Notes: a model not told the origin generated them from the sequence alone. 64,000 nt of DNA from Herbaspirillum seropedicae (GCF_001040945.1 NZ_CP011930.1:310001-374000), one strand, 5' to 3'. Positions 44,785 through 54,908 are shown, counted from the first letter of the stretch. A program made the numbers and translations.

Positions 44785-45537
44785 TCATCGCAACGCGCTG
44801 ACCCGCCGCGCCCCCTCCGCCTTGATCTGCTGGATATCCGTCCCCGGCACCACCAGGTCCATGCCGATGCCCTTCATGCGCTGGGCCATCTCCATGGTGC
44901 CGGCAAAGATCCCCACGTACTTGCCCAGCTTGCGCGCCAGCGCCAGCAGATGATCGATGGCCTCGTTGAGGCGTACATCGTCGTAGGCGTCCGGCGCCAG
45001 GCCCAGTTCGATGGCCAGGTCGCTGGGGCCGATGAAGATGCCGTCCAGGTCGGGCGTCTGCAGGATCGCCTCCGCGTTGGCATAGCCTTCGCGGGTCTCG
45101 ATCATGGCCAGGGTCAGGAGGGTGGCGTTGGCATGGGTGAAGTAATCCGCGCCGCCATACAGGAAGCCGCGCGCCGGACCATAGCTGCGTCCACCGCGCG
45201 GCGAATAATGGCAGGCCCGCACGAAGCGCTCGGCGTCGGCCGCGGTGTTGATGAGCGGGCAGATCACGCCATAGGCGCCGGCATCGAGCAGCTTATTGAT
45301 TTCGCCCAGGCTGTTTTCCGAGCAGCGCACCAGCGGCACGGCGGGGGTGCTGGAGATGGCCTGCAGCATCGGCAGCGCGGCGTCGATGGAGAAGGGGCCG
45401 TGCTGCAGGTCTACCGTCACGGCGTCGTAGCCGCTGTGCGCGATCACTTCGGCCAGGAGGGCGTTGCCCATCGATACCCAGCCCGAGAGGGCCAGTTGCT
45501 GTTGCGCGAACAGGGTGCGCAGCCGGTTTTCCCGCAT
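44785..45537 (-). CDS. HpcH/HpaI-family class II aldolase
   Basis: This 250-residue metal-dependent pyruvate-type aldolase has VDLQHGPF, the metal-binding glutamate in MIETREGYANAE and aspartate in GIFIGPSDLAIELG. It cleaves or forms 2-keto-3-deoxy or 4-hydroxy-2-oxo acids in relatives. The start MRENRLRT follows GGGAGACGAAAG. It lies 85 bases after the D-amino-acid dehydrogenase gene in the same direction, suggesting a joint catabolic role in which the dehydrogenase forms a 2-oxo acid that this enzyme cleaves. That link is inference. Confidence 0.88.
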   Translation of the reverse strand: MRENRLRTLFAQQQLALSGWVSMGNALLAEVIAHSGYDAVTVDLQHGPFSIDAALPMLQAISSTPAVPLVRCSENSLGEINKLLDAGAYGVICPLINTAADAERFVRACHYSPRGGRSYGPARGFLYGGADYFTHANATLLTLAMIETREGYANAEAILQTPDLDGIFIGPSDLAIELGLAPDAYDDVRLNEAIDHLLALARKLGKYVGIFAGTMEMAQRMKGIGMDLVVPGTDIQQIKAEGARRVSALR

Positions 45538-45622
45538 CTTTCGTCTCCCATGGATCAGGCCAGCAAGCGGCTGGCGAGGCTCCATGGTAAGTCTGAATGG
45601 GCGGCTAAGGCATGAAACTTCT

Positions 45623-46888
45623 TCAGGTGCGGTAGCGGAAGGGCGTGTCGTCGATGCTGCACGGCCGGCCGGCGATCTGGTCGGCGATCAGCGCGGCGCT
45701 GCCGCAGGCCAGCGTCCAGCCCAGTGCGCCCTGGCCGATGTTGAGATAGAGATTGTCCACAGGACAGGCGCCGACAATGGGAACCCCGCTGGGGGTGGCC
45801 GGGCGGAATCCCATCCACGGCGACAGCCGGGCGTCCTCGCCCAGCACGCAGTCCGGGAAGAGTTCGCGCATACCCTGCTTGAGTTCGGCGATGGCGCGCG
45901 GCGGGATGCTGCGATCCTGTCCGACCAGTTCGATGCGGCCGGCCACGCGCAGGCGCTGGCCCAGGCGGGCATAGACGATCTTCCTGGCGATATCGGTGAT
46001 CGATACCTGCGGGGCGGCTGCGCGGCTGGCCTCATCCTCCAGCGGGACGGTGATGCTGTAGCCCTTGAGCGGATAGAGCGGCAGGCGCAGGTCGAGCTGG
46101 CGGGCGAAGTCGGCGCTGTCAGCACCCAGCGCCAGCACGAAGCGCTGCGCGCTGATCCATTCATTGCCCGCCTGCACCGCGCTCAGCGCGCTGCCTTGAC
46201 GGCGCACGGCAGTGATCCTGGCGCCGCCGATGAAGCGGAAATTCGGGTCCGCCTGCATGGCGGCGACCAGGGCGCGGCAGAAGGCGGGGCAGTCGCCGGC
46301 CTCTTCGCTGCGTGTATAGACGCCGCCGACCCAGTCGCGCTGCGAACGGCCCAGTGCAGGTTCGATGCGGATGCACTGGGCCGCGTCCAGCACTTCCTGC
46401 TGGCAACCATATTGGGCCTGGAATCGCACTTGCCCGGCCGCCGCTTCCAGGCCCTGGGCATCGGTGAACATGACCAGCTTGCCGGAGCGCTGGTGGTCGA
46501 AGGACAGCTTCAGCCTGCCATTCCACTGCGTCAACTGGTCGCGGCTGTAGAAGGCCAGTTGCAGCAGGTCGATGGTGGTCTGGCGCACGCTGCCAGCGTT
46601 GCAGTAGCGCAGGAAGCCGGCCAGCCAGCGGTACTGGGCGGCCTCCAGCGTGGGTTTGATGGTCAGCGGCGAGTCCTTGCTGAACAGGTAGTAGGCCCAC
46701 TTGGACCAGACCGAGGGATCGGCCAGCGGCGCCACATAGGAGTAGCTCAGCTGCGCGCCGTTGCCCTGGCTGGTGCCAGCGCCGGGTTGGTCGCGCTCAT
46801 CAATCAGGCTGACCTGGTGGCCATCCTGCAATAATCGGTAGGCAGTGGTAACGCCGATCACGCCGGCGCCCATGACGCAAATATGCAT
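45623..46888 (-). CDS. dadA: D-amino-acid dehydrogenase
   Basis: This 421-residue FAD-dependent dehydrogenase oxidatively deaminates D-amino acids at the membrane. The dinucleotide-binding motif GAGVIGVTTAYRLL is at 8-21. The C-terminal FAD-contact segments MGFRPATPSGVPIVG and NLYLNIGQGALGWTLACGS match DadA. Length is as expected. It is divergent from rnpB and first in a likely two-gene unit with the HpaI-type aldolase. The lack of an adjacent alanine racemase gene makes a substrate other than D-alanine plausible. Confidence 0.87.
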   Translation of the reverse strand: MHICVMGAGVIGVTTAYRLLQDGHQVSLIDERDQPGAGTSQGNGAQLSYSYVAPLADPSVWSKWAYYLFSKDSPLTIKPTLEAAQYRWLAGFLRYCNAGSVRQTTIDLLQLAFYSRDQLTQWNGRLKLSFDHQRSGKLVMFTDAQGLEAAAGQVRFQAQYGCQQEVLDAAQCIRIEPALGRSQRDWVGGVYTRSEEAGDCPAFCRALVAAMQADPNFRFIGGARITAVRRQGSALSAVQAGNEWISAQRFVLALGADSADFARQLDLRLPLYPLKGYSITVPLEDEASRAAAPQVSITDIARKIVYARLGQRLRVAGRIELVGQDRSIPPRAIAELKQGMRELFPDCVLGEDARLSPWMGFRPATPSGVPIVGACPVDNLYLNIGQGALGWTLACGSAALIADQIAGRPCSIDDTPFRYRT

Positions 46889-47040
46889 GGTGTTTCGTCG
46901 AAGTCTGTGAAGAACCGCGTGGCGCGTGGCCTGCAGCGGATCAGCATCAGACTACCGAAGAGCCGCGCAGGTGTCACATGCCGAATCGGCATGAGCTTTG
47001 CGTGTGCGCACAAGCGTTTTGCGCATGGCAATCTCCGGGG

Positions 47041-47070
47041 CGGGCGCATGCTGCGCTACAATAGCGCCCG
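47041..47070 (+). promoter_or_regulatory. rnpB promoter region
   Basis: TACAAT (47057-47062) is a good -10 box ending 8 bases before the RNA start; no clear -35 was found. Arms CGGGCGC (47041-47047) and GCGCCCG (47064-47070) flank it. Confidence 0.55.
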
Positions 47071-47400
47071 ATGCAGGCCAGACAGCCGCTGGCCGCCTTC
47101 GCAAGGAGGCGGCGGGAGGAAGGTCCGGACTCCACAGAGCAGGGTGACGGTTAACGGCCGTCCGCTGAAAGCCGGCGCAAGCCGGTATAAGGCGAGGAAC
47201 AGGGCCACAGAGACGAGCGTATTAAGTTACGGTGAAACGCGGTAACCTCCACCTGGAGCAATTTCAAATAGGCACGCGTTGATGTGGCTCGCGGAGCGTG
47301 CGGGTAGAAAGCTTGAGCGGCGGAGCAATCCGTCGCCTAGAGGAATGGCTGTCATAGCGGGTTTCCCGCCGTAACAGAATCCGGCCTACCGGCCTGCTTC
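47071..47400 (+). ncRNA. rnpB: RNase P RNA, A-type
   Basis: This is the catalytic RNA of RNase P, about 330 bases. Conserved segments in order are GGCCAGACAG near the 5' end, GAGGAAGGTCCGGACTCCAC, GCAGGGTGACGGTTAACG, GGTGAAACGCGGTAACCTC, AATTTCAAATAGGC, GAGCGGCGGAGCAATCCG-like text and ACAGAATCCGGCCTACC near the 3' end. P1 forms between GCAGGCC (47073-47079) and GGCCTGC (47391-47397). The exact ends are set from P1 pairing. It is divergent from dadA and upstream of an enoyl-CoA hydratase-family gene. Confidence 0.96.
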
Positions 47401-47474
47401 ATTGAATTCGATTCGTTCATAACAACACTGCGGCCCGTGGGCACTGCGGGCTCGCCAGCGACCCCAGGAGACCC

Positions 47475-48635
47475 ATGAACCAAGCCGCCGCCCCCGTGGT
47501 ATTCGAAGAACTGACGGCCGCCAATGGCCGCCGCATCGGCATCGCCACCCTCGCTTCCGAAAAGACCCTGCACGCCATCTCGCTGGAGATGGTGCAGCTG
47601 CTGACGCCGCAACTGCAGCACTGGCAGGCCGATCCGGAGGTAGCCATGGTGGTCCTGCAGGCGCAGGGCGAGAAGGCCTTCTGCGCCGGCGGCGACCTGC
47701 AGCAGCTCTATCGCTCCATGCGCGAGCATCACGCCTCGCCGGCGCGCGAGGATATCCGCGCCAATCGCTATGCGGCCGAATTCTTCGAGCAGGAATACCG
47801 GCTGGATTATCTTATCCACAGCTTCACCAAGCCTATCCTGTGCTGGGGACATGGCATCGTCATGGGCGGCGGCATTGGTCTCATGGCCGGGTGCAGTCAT
47901 CGCGTGGTCACCGAAAAGTCGCGCCTGGCCATGCCCGAGATCACCATCGGCCTGTATCCGGATGTGGGCGGGAGCTGGTTCCTGGCGCGCATGCCGGGCA
48001 AGATCGGGATTTTCCTGGCGCTCACCGGGGCCAACCTGAATGCCCAGGATGCGCTGTTCGCGGGGCTGGCCGACTATGGCATGGCGCATGCGTCCAAGGC
48101 AGCGGTGTTCGATGCGCTGCTGTCGCAGCCCTGGGGTCAGGGACGCGACGCCGAGTTGCTCGACCGCGTCCTGGCCGGCGCCCAGGCAGCGTCGCGGCGG
48201 GAGGGGGTGGCGGCGTTCGTGCCGTCCAACTTGCGCTCCCATTTCGACCAGATCGAGGCGCTGTGCCGCCGGCCCACCCTGCCGGAGATCGTCGACGCCA
48301 TCCTGGCGGTGCAGACCGATGACGCCTGGCTGCTCAAGGCCCAGTCGACCTTGCGCGCGGGCGCGCCTGGTTCGGCCTGGCTGGGCTATGCGCTGCAGAA
48401 AAAGGTGCGTCCGCTGTCGCTGGCCGAGGTGTTCCGGCTGGAATTCGTGGTCTCGCTGCATTGCGCGGCGCGGCCTGATTTCGTCGAGGGCATCCGCGCG
48501 CTGATCATCGAGAAGGATCAGAAACCACAATGGAAGCCAGCCTCGCTGAAGCAGGCCACGCCGGCGTGGGTGGAAGGGTTCTTCGCTGATCCCTGGACCC
48601 AGGGTGGCCATCCGCTGGCCGACCTGGGGCGCTGA
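47475..48635 (+). CDS. Enoyl-CoA hydratase/isomerase family, 3-hydroxyisobutyryl-CoA hydrolase-like
   Basis: This 386-residue crotonase-superfamily protein is of the longer type (PF16113-like) typical of 3-hydroxyisobutyryl-CoA hydrolases in valine catabolism. The oxyanion hole is formed by KAFCAGGDLQQLY and HGIVMGGGIGLMAG. The acid residues lie in MPEITIGLYPDVGGSWFL, where the glutamate and aspartate match the hydrolase subgroup. CAGGAGACCC precedes the start. It is monocistronic between rnpB and a terminator. The exact substrate is uncertain. Confidence 0.85.
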   Translation: MNQAAAPVVFEELTAANGRRIGIATLASEKTLHAISLEMVQLLTPQLQHWQADPEVAMVVLQAQGEKAFCAGGDLQQLYRSMREHHASPAREDIRANRYAAEFFEQEYRLDYLIHSFTKPILCWGHGIVMGGGIGLMAGCSHRVVTEKSRLAMPEITIGLYPDVGGSWFLARMPGKIGIFLALTGANLNAQDALFAGLADYGMAHASKAAVFDALLSQPWGQGRDAELLDRVLAGAQAASRREGVAAFVPSNLRSHFDQIEALCRRPTLPEIVDAILAVQTDDAWLLKAQSTLRAGAPGSAWLGYALQKKVRPLSLAEVFRLEFVVSLHCAARPDFVEGIRALIIEKDQKPQWKPASLKQATPAWVEGFFADPWTQGGHPLADLGR

Positions 48636-48811
48636 GTCCGTTCACAGGCCCGCCTCGGACAAGCCGGGCTGGTCCGCCCGGCGCGGATGGACGAGCCAAA
48701 GCAAGGTTCGCAGACCAAGATCGGAAGGGGCTGTCAGCGGAGGGGCAATGCGGGAGAGGGTTGGTGCAGGGAGGTACTGAGAGGCACTGCGCGGATTGTT
48801 GTGGGAGGAGG

Positions 48812-48834
48812 ACCGGCCTGGAGAGGCCGGTTTT
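48812..48834 (+). terminator. Terminator between convergent ECH and HU genes
   Basis: ACCGGCCT (48812-48819) and AGGCCGGT (48824-48831) are perfect arms with a GGAG loop, followed by TTT. It probably serves the plus-strand enoyl-CoA hydratase-family gene. Confidence 0.6.
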
Positions 48835-48837
48835 CGA

Positions 48838-48872
48838 TTTGAATGCCATGAACCTGGTTCATGGCATTCAAA
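48838..48872. repeat. Perfect 16-bp inverted repeat next to HU gene
   Basis: TTTGAATGCCATGAAC (48838-48853) and GTTCATGGCATTCAAA (48857-48872) form perfect arms with a 3-base loop, starting 7 bases beyond the HU stop. It lacks a T-tract in either direction, so it is not a standard terminator; it may stabilise the 3' end of the HU message. Confidence 0.7.
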
Positions 48873-48879
48873 TGCAGAA

Positions 48880-49164
48880 TTATTTCTTCTTCTTGTTCAC
48901 GGCTTCCTTGAAAGCCTTGCCAGCCGAGAACTTGACGGTGGTCGCAGCGGCGATCTTGATTTCTTCGCCGGTTTGCGGGTTGCGGCCGGTACGGGCAGCG
49001 CGCTTGCCGGTCGAGAAGGAACCGAAGCCAACCAATTGCACGGTATCGCCCTTGGTCACGGCCTTGATGATGTTCTCGATGACGGAGTCCAGCGCGCGCT
49101 GGGCTGCTGCCTTGGAGATCTCGGTGTCGGCGGCGATAACGTCAACCAATTCAGATTTGTTCAC
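48880..49164 (-). CDS. HU-family DNA-binding protein
   Basis: This 94-residue histone-like protein compacts and bends DNA. The DNA-binding arm signature [12 protein letters not shown] (about 60-71) and the helical N-terminus [19 protein letters not shown] are clear, and the lysine-rich tail ends VNKKKK. The start is GTG preceded by AAAGGA; a 21-codon upstream extension lacks a ribosome site. It is convergent with the ECH gene, separated by two hairpins. Alpha and beta HU forms cannot be told apart here. Confidence 0.93.
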   Translation of the reverse strand: MNKSELVDVIAADTEISKAAAQRALDSVIENIIKAVTKGDTVQLVGFGSFSTGKRAARTGRNPQTGEEIKIAAATTVKFSAGKAFKEAVNKKKK

Positions 49165-49764
49165 TTGAAAATTCCTTTCACTGTTAAGGTGCCCAGATTT
49201 TAGCACTGGAATGAGCCGGATTCGCAAGCCCTATCTGCGTTTTGAGCCGATTTGACCTGGACGCATCCAGCCTTGATTGAAAAAAATCGACCGGTCTTTC
49301 GACGCTGGCGAGCAGCCCGGAAAATATCCGTACTGGCGCTTCGATCTTCCCAAAGACACGGATAGTAAAAGGTGGGCGGCGCGGAAGTCAAAGCAAAATC
49401 GCGTTGAACCCCCATTTGATGAAGATTCGGGAGGAATTTGCCGCGCTGCGATGAACTAAAGTTGTGCTGCAAAATCCATCTCGATCTTTCTCGGCACTCG
49501 CAAATCAGGTCAGCTTGACCCGCTTCTGTTGTCGTCCCTTATCGTTGCCTTCTTGTGGTGCGGGGAAGCTCGTCCACTCCGCGCAAATGCCCGCCGTTAC
49601 GCAATTCTGACGCGAAACACATGTGTAAAGCTCAGGTTGCACCTTCAATGTAAATGCTAAGTCCTTCATTTAGTTCGAAAAACTTCCCGCAACGGTGTGT
49701 TAAGGAAGTGCGCTAAGTCTTTGACTTTATTAGCAAAATCCCTGTTTTTCCCTGCGTATACCGC

Positions 49765-49793
49765 TTGACCTGCCATAGTGCATCCTCTAAAGT
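49765..49793 (+). promoter_or_regulatory. mraZ (dcw cluster) promoter
   Basis: TTGACC (49765-49770), a 17-base spacer and TAAAGT (49788-49793). The predicted start is near 49800, about 120 bases before the mraZ GTG. The -10 overlaps the first MraZ repeat. Confidence 0.75.
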
Positions 49794-49830
49794 GGGCGGC
49801 AGTGTCAAAAAGTGTTTTTTTGTGGGGCGT
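49791..49830 (+). promoter_or_regulatory. MraZ operator: four GTG repeats at 10-base spacing
   Basis: AGTGGG (49791), AGTGTC (49801), AGTGTT (49811) and TGTGGG (49821) repeat exactly every 10 bases. MraZ is known to bind tandem GTGG/TGGG repeats of this spacing upstream of its own gene. The first repeat overlaps the -10 box and the rest lie just downstream, so binding should repress the dcw cluster. Confidence 0.75.
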
Positions 49831-49922
49831 TTTTGCAAAGTCATTTGCATTTGCCCTTCGCGACAAGACACCCCGATCAACAATCCCAGTAATCTCACTC
49901 GCCACAGGCGAAGGAAAACACA

Positions 49923-50351
49923 GTGTTCCAGGGCGCGTCAGCACTCAATCTCGATGCCAAAGGACGGATGACCATTCCGGCCAAGCATCGTGACGCCCTC
50001 ATGGTGCAGTGCGAAGGGCGCGCCACCGTGACGCGCCATCCGCATGGCTGCCTGCTGTTCTTCCCGCGCCCGACCTGGGAGACGCATCGCGAGCAGATCG
50101 CCAACTGGCCGATGTCGGCCCGTGCCTGGCAGCGCATCTTCCTGGGCAATGCCCAGGACGTGGAACTGGACAGCGCCGGCCGCATCCTGATTGCGCCTGA
50201 GCTGCGCGTGGCCGTGGGCCTGCAGCGCGATGTGATGTTGCTGGGCATGGGTAGCCATTTCGAAATCTGGGATGCCGTCAAGCTGGCCGAAAGCGAAGCC
50301 GAGGCCGTGGCGGGTGGCATGCCGGATGTGTTGAGTAATTTTTCCTTCTGA
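49923..50351 (+). CDS. mraZ: Transcriptional regulator MraZ
   Basis: MraZ is the DNA-binding repressor at the head of the dcw cluster, built from two AbrB-like SpoVT repeats. This 142-residue protein has both: [15 protein letters not shown] (about 10-24) and [14 protein letters not shown] (about 81-94), each with the DxxGR core. The start is GTG preceded by GAAGGAAAACA. It is followed by rsmH after 12 bases. The operator repeats in its own promoter point to autorepression. Confidence 0.95.
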   Translation: MFQGASALNLDAKGRMTIPAKHRDALMVQCEGRATVTRHPHGCLLFFPRPTWETHREQIANWPMSARAWQRIFLGNAQDVELDSAGRILIAPELRVAVGLQRDVMLLGMGSHFEIWDAVKLAESEAEAVAGGMPDVLSNFSF

Positions 50352-50363
50352 CGGTCGGACGAG

Positions 50364-51334
<971 letters not shown>

Positions 51335-51338
<4 letters not shown>

Positions 51339-51607
51339 CCGGCCGCCTGTGCCTCCTGCTGACCATCCTGCTGGTGGCGTGCGCGCTGTCGGTGGTGAGC
51401 GCGCAATACAAGGCGCGCAGCCTCTTCATCGAACTGGAACGCGCCCAGAGCGCGGCTCGCCAGCTCGACGTGGACTGGGCGCAATTGCAGCTGGACCAGT
51501 CCACGCTGGGCAAGAACGCCCGCATTGAGGAACTGGCCCGGCGTGACCTGGGCATGGTGCCGGTCTCGGCCGCCCGTACCCAATACCTGACCGTGGGAGC
51601 GCCATGA
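51335..51607 (+). CDS. ftsL: Cell division protein FtsL
   Basis: FtsL is a small bitopic division protein that, with FtsB and FtsQ, activates septal FtsW/FtsI. The 90-residue product has one membrane helix (about 5-25) and a periplasmic coiled coil (about 30-70), as expected for FtsL, which is poorly conserved in sequence. The call therefore rests on structure plus its fixed place between rsmH and ftsI. It overlaps both neighbours by 4 bases. Confidence 0.9.
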
Positions 51608-53382
51608 CCAAGATGCCTCCCCGCACCAACCTGTCCGGCGGTCGCGTGGCCGCTTCCAAGGGCGTGGCGTTTTCCTCCAATCCCATCCTGCAGGTCAAGC
51701 TGCCGGCCTGGCGCTCGCGTTTCGTGCTGTTCGTGCTCTTCGTCGCCTTTGTCGCGCTGGTGCTGCGGGCCTTGTGGCTGCAGGGCGTGTCCACCGACTT
51801 CCTGCAGAAGCAGGGCGCCTCGCGTTATGCCCGCACGCTGGAGCTGCCCGCCACGCGCGGCAAGATCACCGACCGCAACGGCCAGGTGCTGGCTTCGTCC
51901 GTGCCGGTCAAGGCCATCTGGGCCATCCCCGAAGACGTCCAGGCCGCGCCCAAGGACAAGCTGGTGCAACTGGCCAAGCTGCTGGAGATGAGCGACGCCG
52001 ACCTGCGCAAGAAGCTCGACTCCGACCGCAGCTTCGTCTACCTCAAGCGCCAGGTCGAGCAGGATACCGCCGACAAGATCGTCAAGCTGGGCATTCCCGG
52101 CATCGAGACCCGCAAGGAATACAAGCGCTTCTATCCTGAAGGGGAGGTGATGGCGCACGTGGTCGGCTTCACCAATATCGAGGATGCCGGCCAGGACGGC
52201 ATGGAACTGGCCGCCCAGAAGACCCTGGCCGGTGTGACCGGCAGCCGCCGCGTCATCAAGGACCGCCTGGGCCGGGTAGTGGAAGACATCGAATCCATCC
52301 GCGAGCCGCACGATGGCCGCGACCTGACCCTGTCCATCGACAGCAAGATCCAGTACATAGCCTTCACCCAGTTGAAGGAAGCGGTGGAGAAGTTCAAGGC
52401 CAAGGCTGGCGGCATCATCGTGGTCGACGCCAAGACCGGCGAGGTGCTGGCGCTGGCCAACCTGCCCACCTACAACCCCAACGACCGTTCGGTGCTGACC
52501 GGCGCGCAGCTGCGCAACCGCGTCGTGACCGATACCTTCGAGCCGGGCTCGACCATGAAGCCCTTCACGGTGGCGCTGGCGCTGGACACCCATCGCGTCA
52601 CGCCTTCCACCGTATTCCAGACCGCCCCCGGCAAGATGACCATCGGCACCGCCACCATCGGCGACTCGCACGCCCATGGTCCGCTGACGGTGGCGCAGAT
52701 CATCGAAAAGTCGTCCAACATCGGCACTGCCAAGATCGCCCTGGGCATGCCGCCGGAAGAGATGTGGGAAATGTTCACCACGGTCGGCTTCGGCCAGCAG
52801 CCCAAGTTCGGCTTCCCGGGCGCGGTGGCTGGCCGGGTGCGTCCGTACAAGTCCTGGCGTCCCATCGAGCAGGCCACCATGAGCTATGGTCATGGCATCT
52901 CGGTGTCGCTGATCCAGCTGGCGCATGCCTACCTGATCTTCGCCCGCAATGGCGACATCATTCCCCTGTCCTTCACCAAGGTCACCGATTCGCCCATCGG
53001 CCAGCGCGTGATCTCGGCCGATACCGCCCTGCAGATGCGTCGCATGCTCGAAACCGTGGTTGCTCCGGGCGGTACGGCTCCGCAGGCGCAGGTGCCGGGC
53101 TATCGCGTGGGCGGCAAGACCGGTACGGCCTACAAGATCGAGGGCGGCAAGTATGTGCGCAAGTATGTGGCCTCCTTCTCGGGCATCGCCCCGATGTCGG
53201 ACCCGCGCCTGATCATCTCGGTCATGATCGACGAGCCGCAAGGCCAGCACTATGGCGGCCCGGTGGCCGGTCCCGTGTTTGCCAACGTGGCCGCCAACGC
53301 CTTGCGCGCGCTCAATGTGCCGCCGGACTCCAGCGTGACCAACATCATCATTCCCAAAGAACCGCTTGAGGAGAGCATGTGA
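51604..53382 (+). CDS. ftsI: Penicillin-binding protein 3, FtsI
   Basis: FtsI is the septal transpeptidase that cross-links peptidoglycan at the division site. The 592-residue protein has a membrane anchor (about 38-60), a pedestal domain and a penicillin-binding domain. The catalytic serine is in GSTMKPF (SxxK), with KSSNIG (SxN) and GGKTGTAYK (KTG) following in order. Length is normal. Its stop overlaps the murE start codon. Confidence 0.96.
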   Translation: MTKMPPRTNLSGGRVAASKGVAFSSNPILQVKLPAWRSRFVLFVLFVAFVALVLRALWLQGVSTDFLQKQGASRYARTLELPATRGKITDRNGQVLASSVPVKAIWAIPEDVQAAPKDKLVQLAKLLEMSDADLRKKLDSDRSFVYLKRQVEQDTADKIVKLGIPGIETRKEYKRFYPEGEVMAHVVGFTNIEDAGQDGMELAAQKTLAGVTGSRRVIKDRLGRVVEDIESIREPHDGRDLTLSIDSKIQYIAFTQLKEAVEKFKAKAGGIIVVDAKTGEVLALANLPTYNPNDRSVLTGAQLRNRVVTDTFEPGSTMKPFTVALALDTHRVTPSTVFQTAPGKMTIGTATIGDSHAHGPLTVAQIIEKSSNIGTAKIALGMPPEEMWEMFTTVGFGQQPKFGFPGAVAGRVRPYKSWRPIEQATMSYGHGISVSLIQLAHAYLIFARNGDIIPLSFTKVTDSPIGQRVISADTALQMRRMLETVVAPGGTAPQAQVPGYRVGGKTGTAYKIEGGKYVRKYVASFSGIAPMSDPRLIISVMIDEPQGQHYGGPVAGPVFANVAANALRALNVPPDSSVTNIIIPKEPLEESM

Positions 53383-54908
53383 TGCCCGAGCGTGCTCTGA
53401 ACCTCCACGATATCCAGGCCTGGCTGCGCCAGGCCGCGCCGTCGGCGCAGCTGACATCGGACTCGCGCCGCGTGGCGCCCGGTGACGTCTTCTTCGCCTA
53501 TGTGGGCGACGCCGATGGGCGCTCCTATATAGCCGACGCGGTCGAGCGTGGCGCCGCCGCCGTGGTCTATGAAGCGGCCGGCTTCACCTGGCCGGCCCAG
53601 ATCGACGTGCCGCACCTGGCGGTGACCGATCTCAAGTCGCACGCCGGCGAGATCGCCGCGTCCTGGTACGGCCAGCCCGACCAGGGCATGCTGACAGTGG
53701 CCGTCACTGGCACCAACGGCAAGACCTCCTGCGCCTACTGGCTGGGTATCGCGCTGTCGCGCCTGGCTGGCGCCAGCACCGCCGGCGTGATCGGCACCCT
53801 GGGCGTGGGCAGCTTCGTCAACGGCAAGCCGCAAGGCTTCGATGTCACTGGCTACACCACACCGGACGCCGTGCTGCTGCAACGCAGCCTGTTCAAGCTG
53901 GCGCAGGGTCGCGTGGGTGCGCTGGCCATCGAGGCCTCCTCCATCGGACTGGCCCAGGGCCGCATGAACGGCATGCACGTGGATGTCGCCTTGCTGACCA
54001 ATTTCACCCGCGATCACCTGGATTTCCACGGTGACATGCAGACCTACGAAGACGCCAAGCGCAAGCTGTTCCAGTGGCCGGGCCTCAAGCACGCCGTGGT
54101 CAACCTGGATGACGACATGGGCCAGCGCCTGCTGCCGCTGCTGGCCGAGCGAAAGGTGCCGGTGATCGGCTACGCCATTGCCGACGAGCAGGGCGGCGAC
54201 CCGCACGGCGTGCCGACCCTGCGCGCCAGCCAGCTGCGCAGCAGCCACACCGGCACCGTCTTCCACGTCGATTCACCCTTTGGCAGCGGGCAAGTCAAGA
54301 CCCAGTTGGTCGGACGCTTCAACGTCAGCAATGTGCTCGGCATCATGGGCGTTCTGCTCACGCAGGGCGTGGCCTGGGACGCCGTGGTCGCGGCGGCCGC
54401 CGCACTGAGCCCCGCGCCGGGCCGCATGCAGCAATTCGGCGGCCCCGACGTGCCTCTGATCGTGATCGATTACGCGCATACGCCCGACGCCCTCGACAAG
54501 ACCCTGTCCACCCTGCGCCAGCTGGCCACCCAGCGGGGCGGCCAGCTGTGGTGCGTGTTTGGCTGCGGTGGCGACCGCGATCCGGGCAAGCGCCCGCAGA
54601 TGGGCCAGATCGCCGAGCAGGCCGATCAGGTGGTGCTGACCAGCGACAACCCGCGCAGCGAAGATCCGCAAGCCATCATCGACCAGATCCGCGCCGGCAT
54701 GAGCCGCGTCGAACCCGTGGTGCTGCCGGACCGTGCCGGCGCCATCCTGTGGGCGATCCGCCATGCCACCAAGGCGGACGTGGTGCTGCTGGCCGGCAAG
54801 GGCCATGAGTCCTACCAGGAAATCGCCGGCAAGAAATTGCCCTTCCTCGATGCCGACCATGTCGCGCTGGCGCTGGCTGCGCGCTCGACCATGATGGGAG
54901 GCGCATGA
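53379..54908 (+). CDS. murE: UDP-N-acetylmuramoyl-tripeptide synthetase MurE
   Basis: MurE adds meso-diaminopimelate to UDP-MurNAc-L-Ala-D-Glu in the cytoplasm. The 509-residue protein contains the ATP motif GTNGKTS (about 111-117) and the DNPRSE motif in LTSDNPRSEDPQ, which specifies diaminopimelate. A GTG codon (53379) or the next ATG (53382) starts it; both overlap the ftsI stop. MurF follows with a 4-base overlap. Confidence 0.96.
   Translation: MMPERALNLHDIQAWLRQAAPSAQLTSDSRRVAPGDVFFAYVGDADGRSYIADAVERGAAAVVYEAAGFTWPAQIDVPHLAVTDLKSHAGEIAASWYGQPDQGMLTVAVTGTNGKTSCAYWLGIALSRLAGASTAGVIGTLGVGSFVNGKPQGFDVTGYTTPDAVLLQRSLFKLAQGRVGALAIEASSIGLAQGRMNGMHVDVALLTNFTRDHLDFHGDMQTYEDAKRKLFQWPGLKHAVVNLDDDMGQRLLPLLAERKVPVIGYAIADEQGGDPHGVPTLRASQLRSSHTGTVFHVDSPFGSGQVKTQLVGRFNVSNVLGIMGVLLTQGVAWDAVVAAAAALSPAPGRMQQFGGPDVPLIVIDYAHTPDALDKTLSTLRQLATQRGGQLWCVFGCGGDRDPGKRPQMGQIAEQADQVVLTSDNPRSEDPQAIIDQIRAGMSRVEPVVLPDRAGAILWAIRHATKADVVLLAGKGHESYQEIAGKKLPFLDADHVALALAARSTMMGGA

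Larger units (their letters stand above)
49165..49922. other. 758-base region upstream of the dcw cluster
   Basis: No convincing gene is present. Short frames exist on both strands (for example 49277-49459 plus and 49666-49944 minus), but they lack ribosome sites or overlap mraZ control DNA. The right-hand part carries the mraZ promoter and a run of MraZ-type repeats. The rest looks featureless apart from being richer in A+T than the flanks. Confidence 0.5.

Noticed and set aside
49277..49459. 60-codon plus-strand frame between HU and mraZ
   Set aside because: It has no convincing ribosome site, no recognisable motif and an unusual composition for the region.
49666..49944. Small minus-strand frame before mraZ
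   Set aside because: It overlaps the mraZ promoter, operator and start codon and has no ribosome site; a shorter internal version of 36 codons is equally unsupported.
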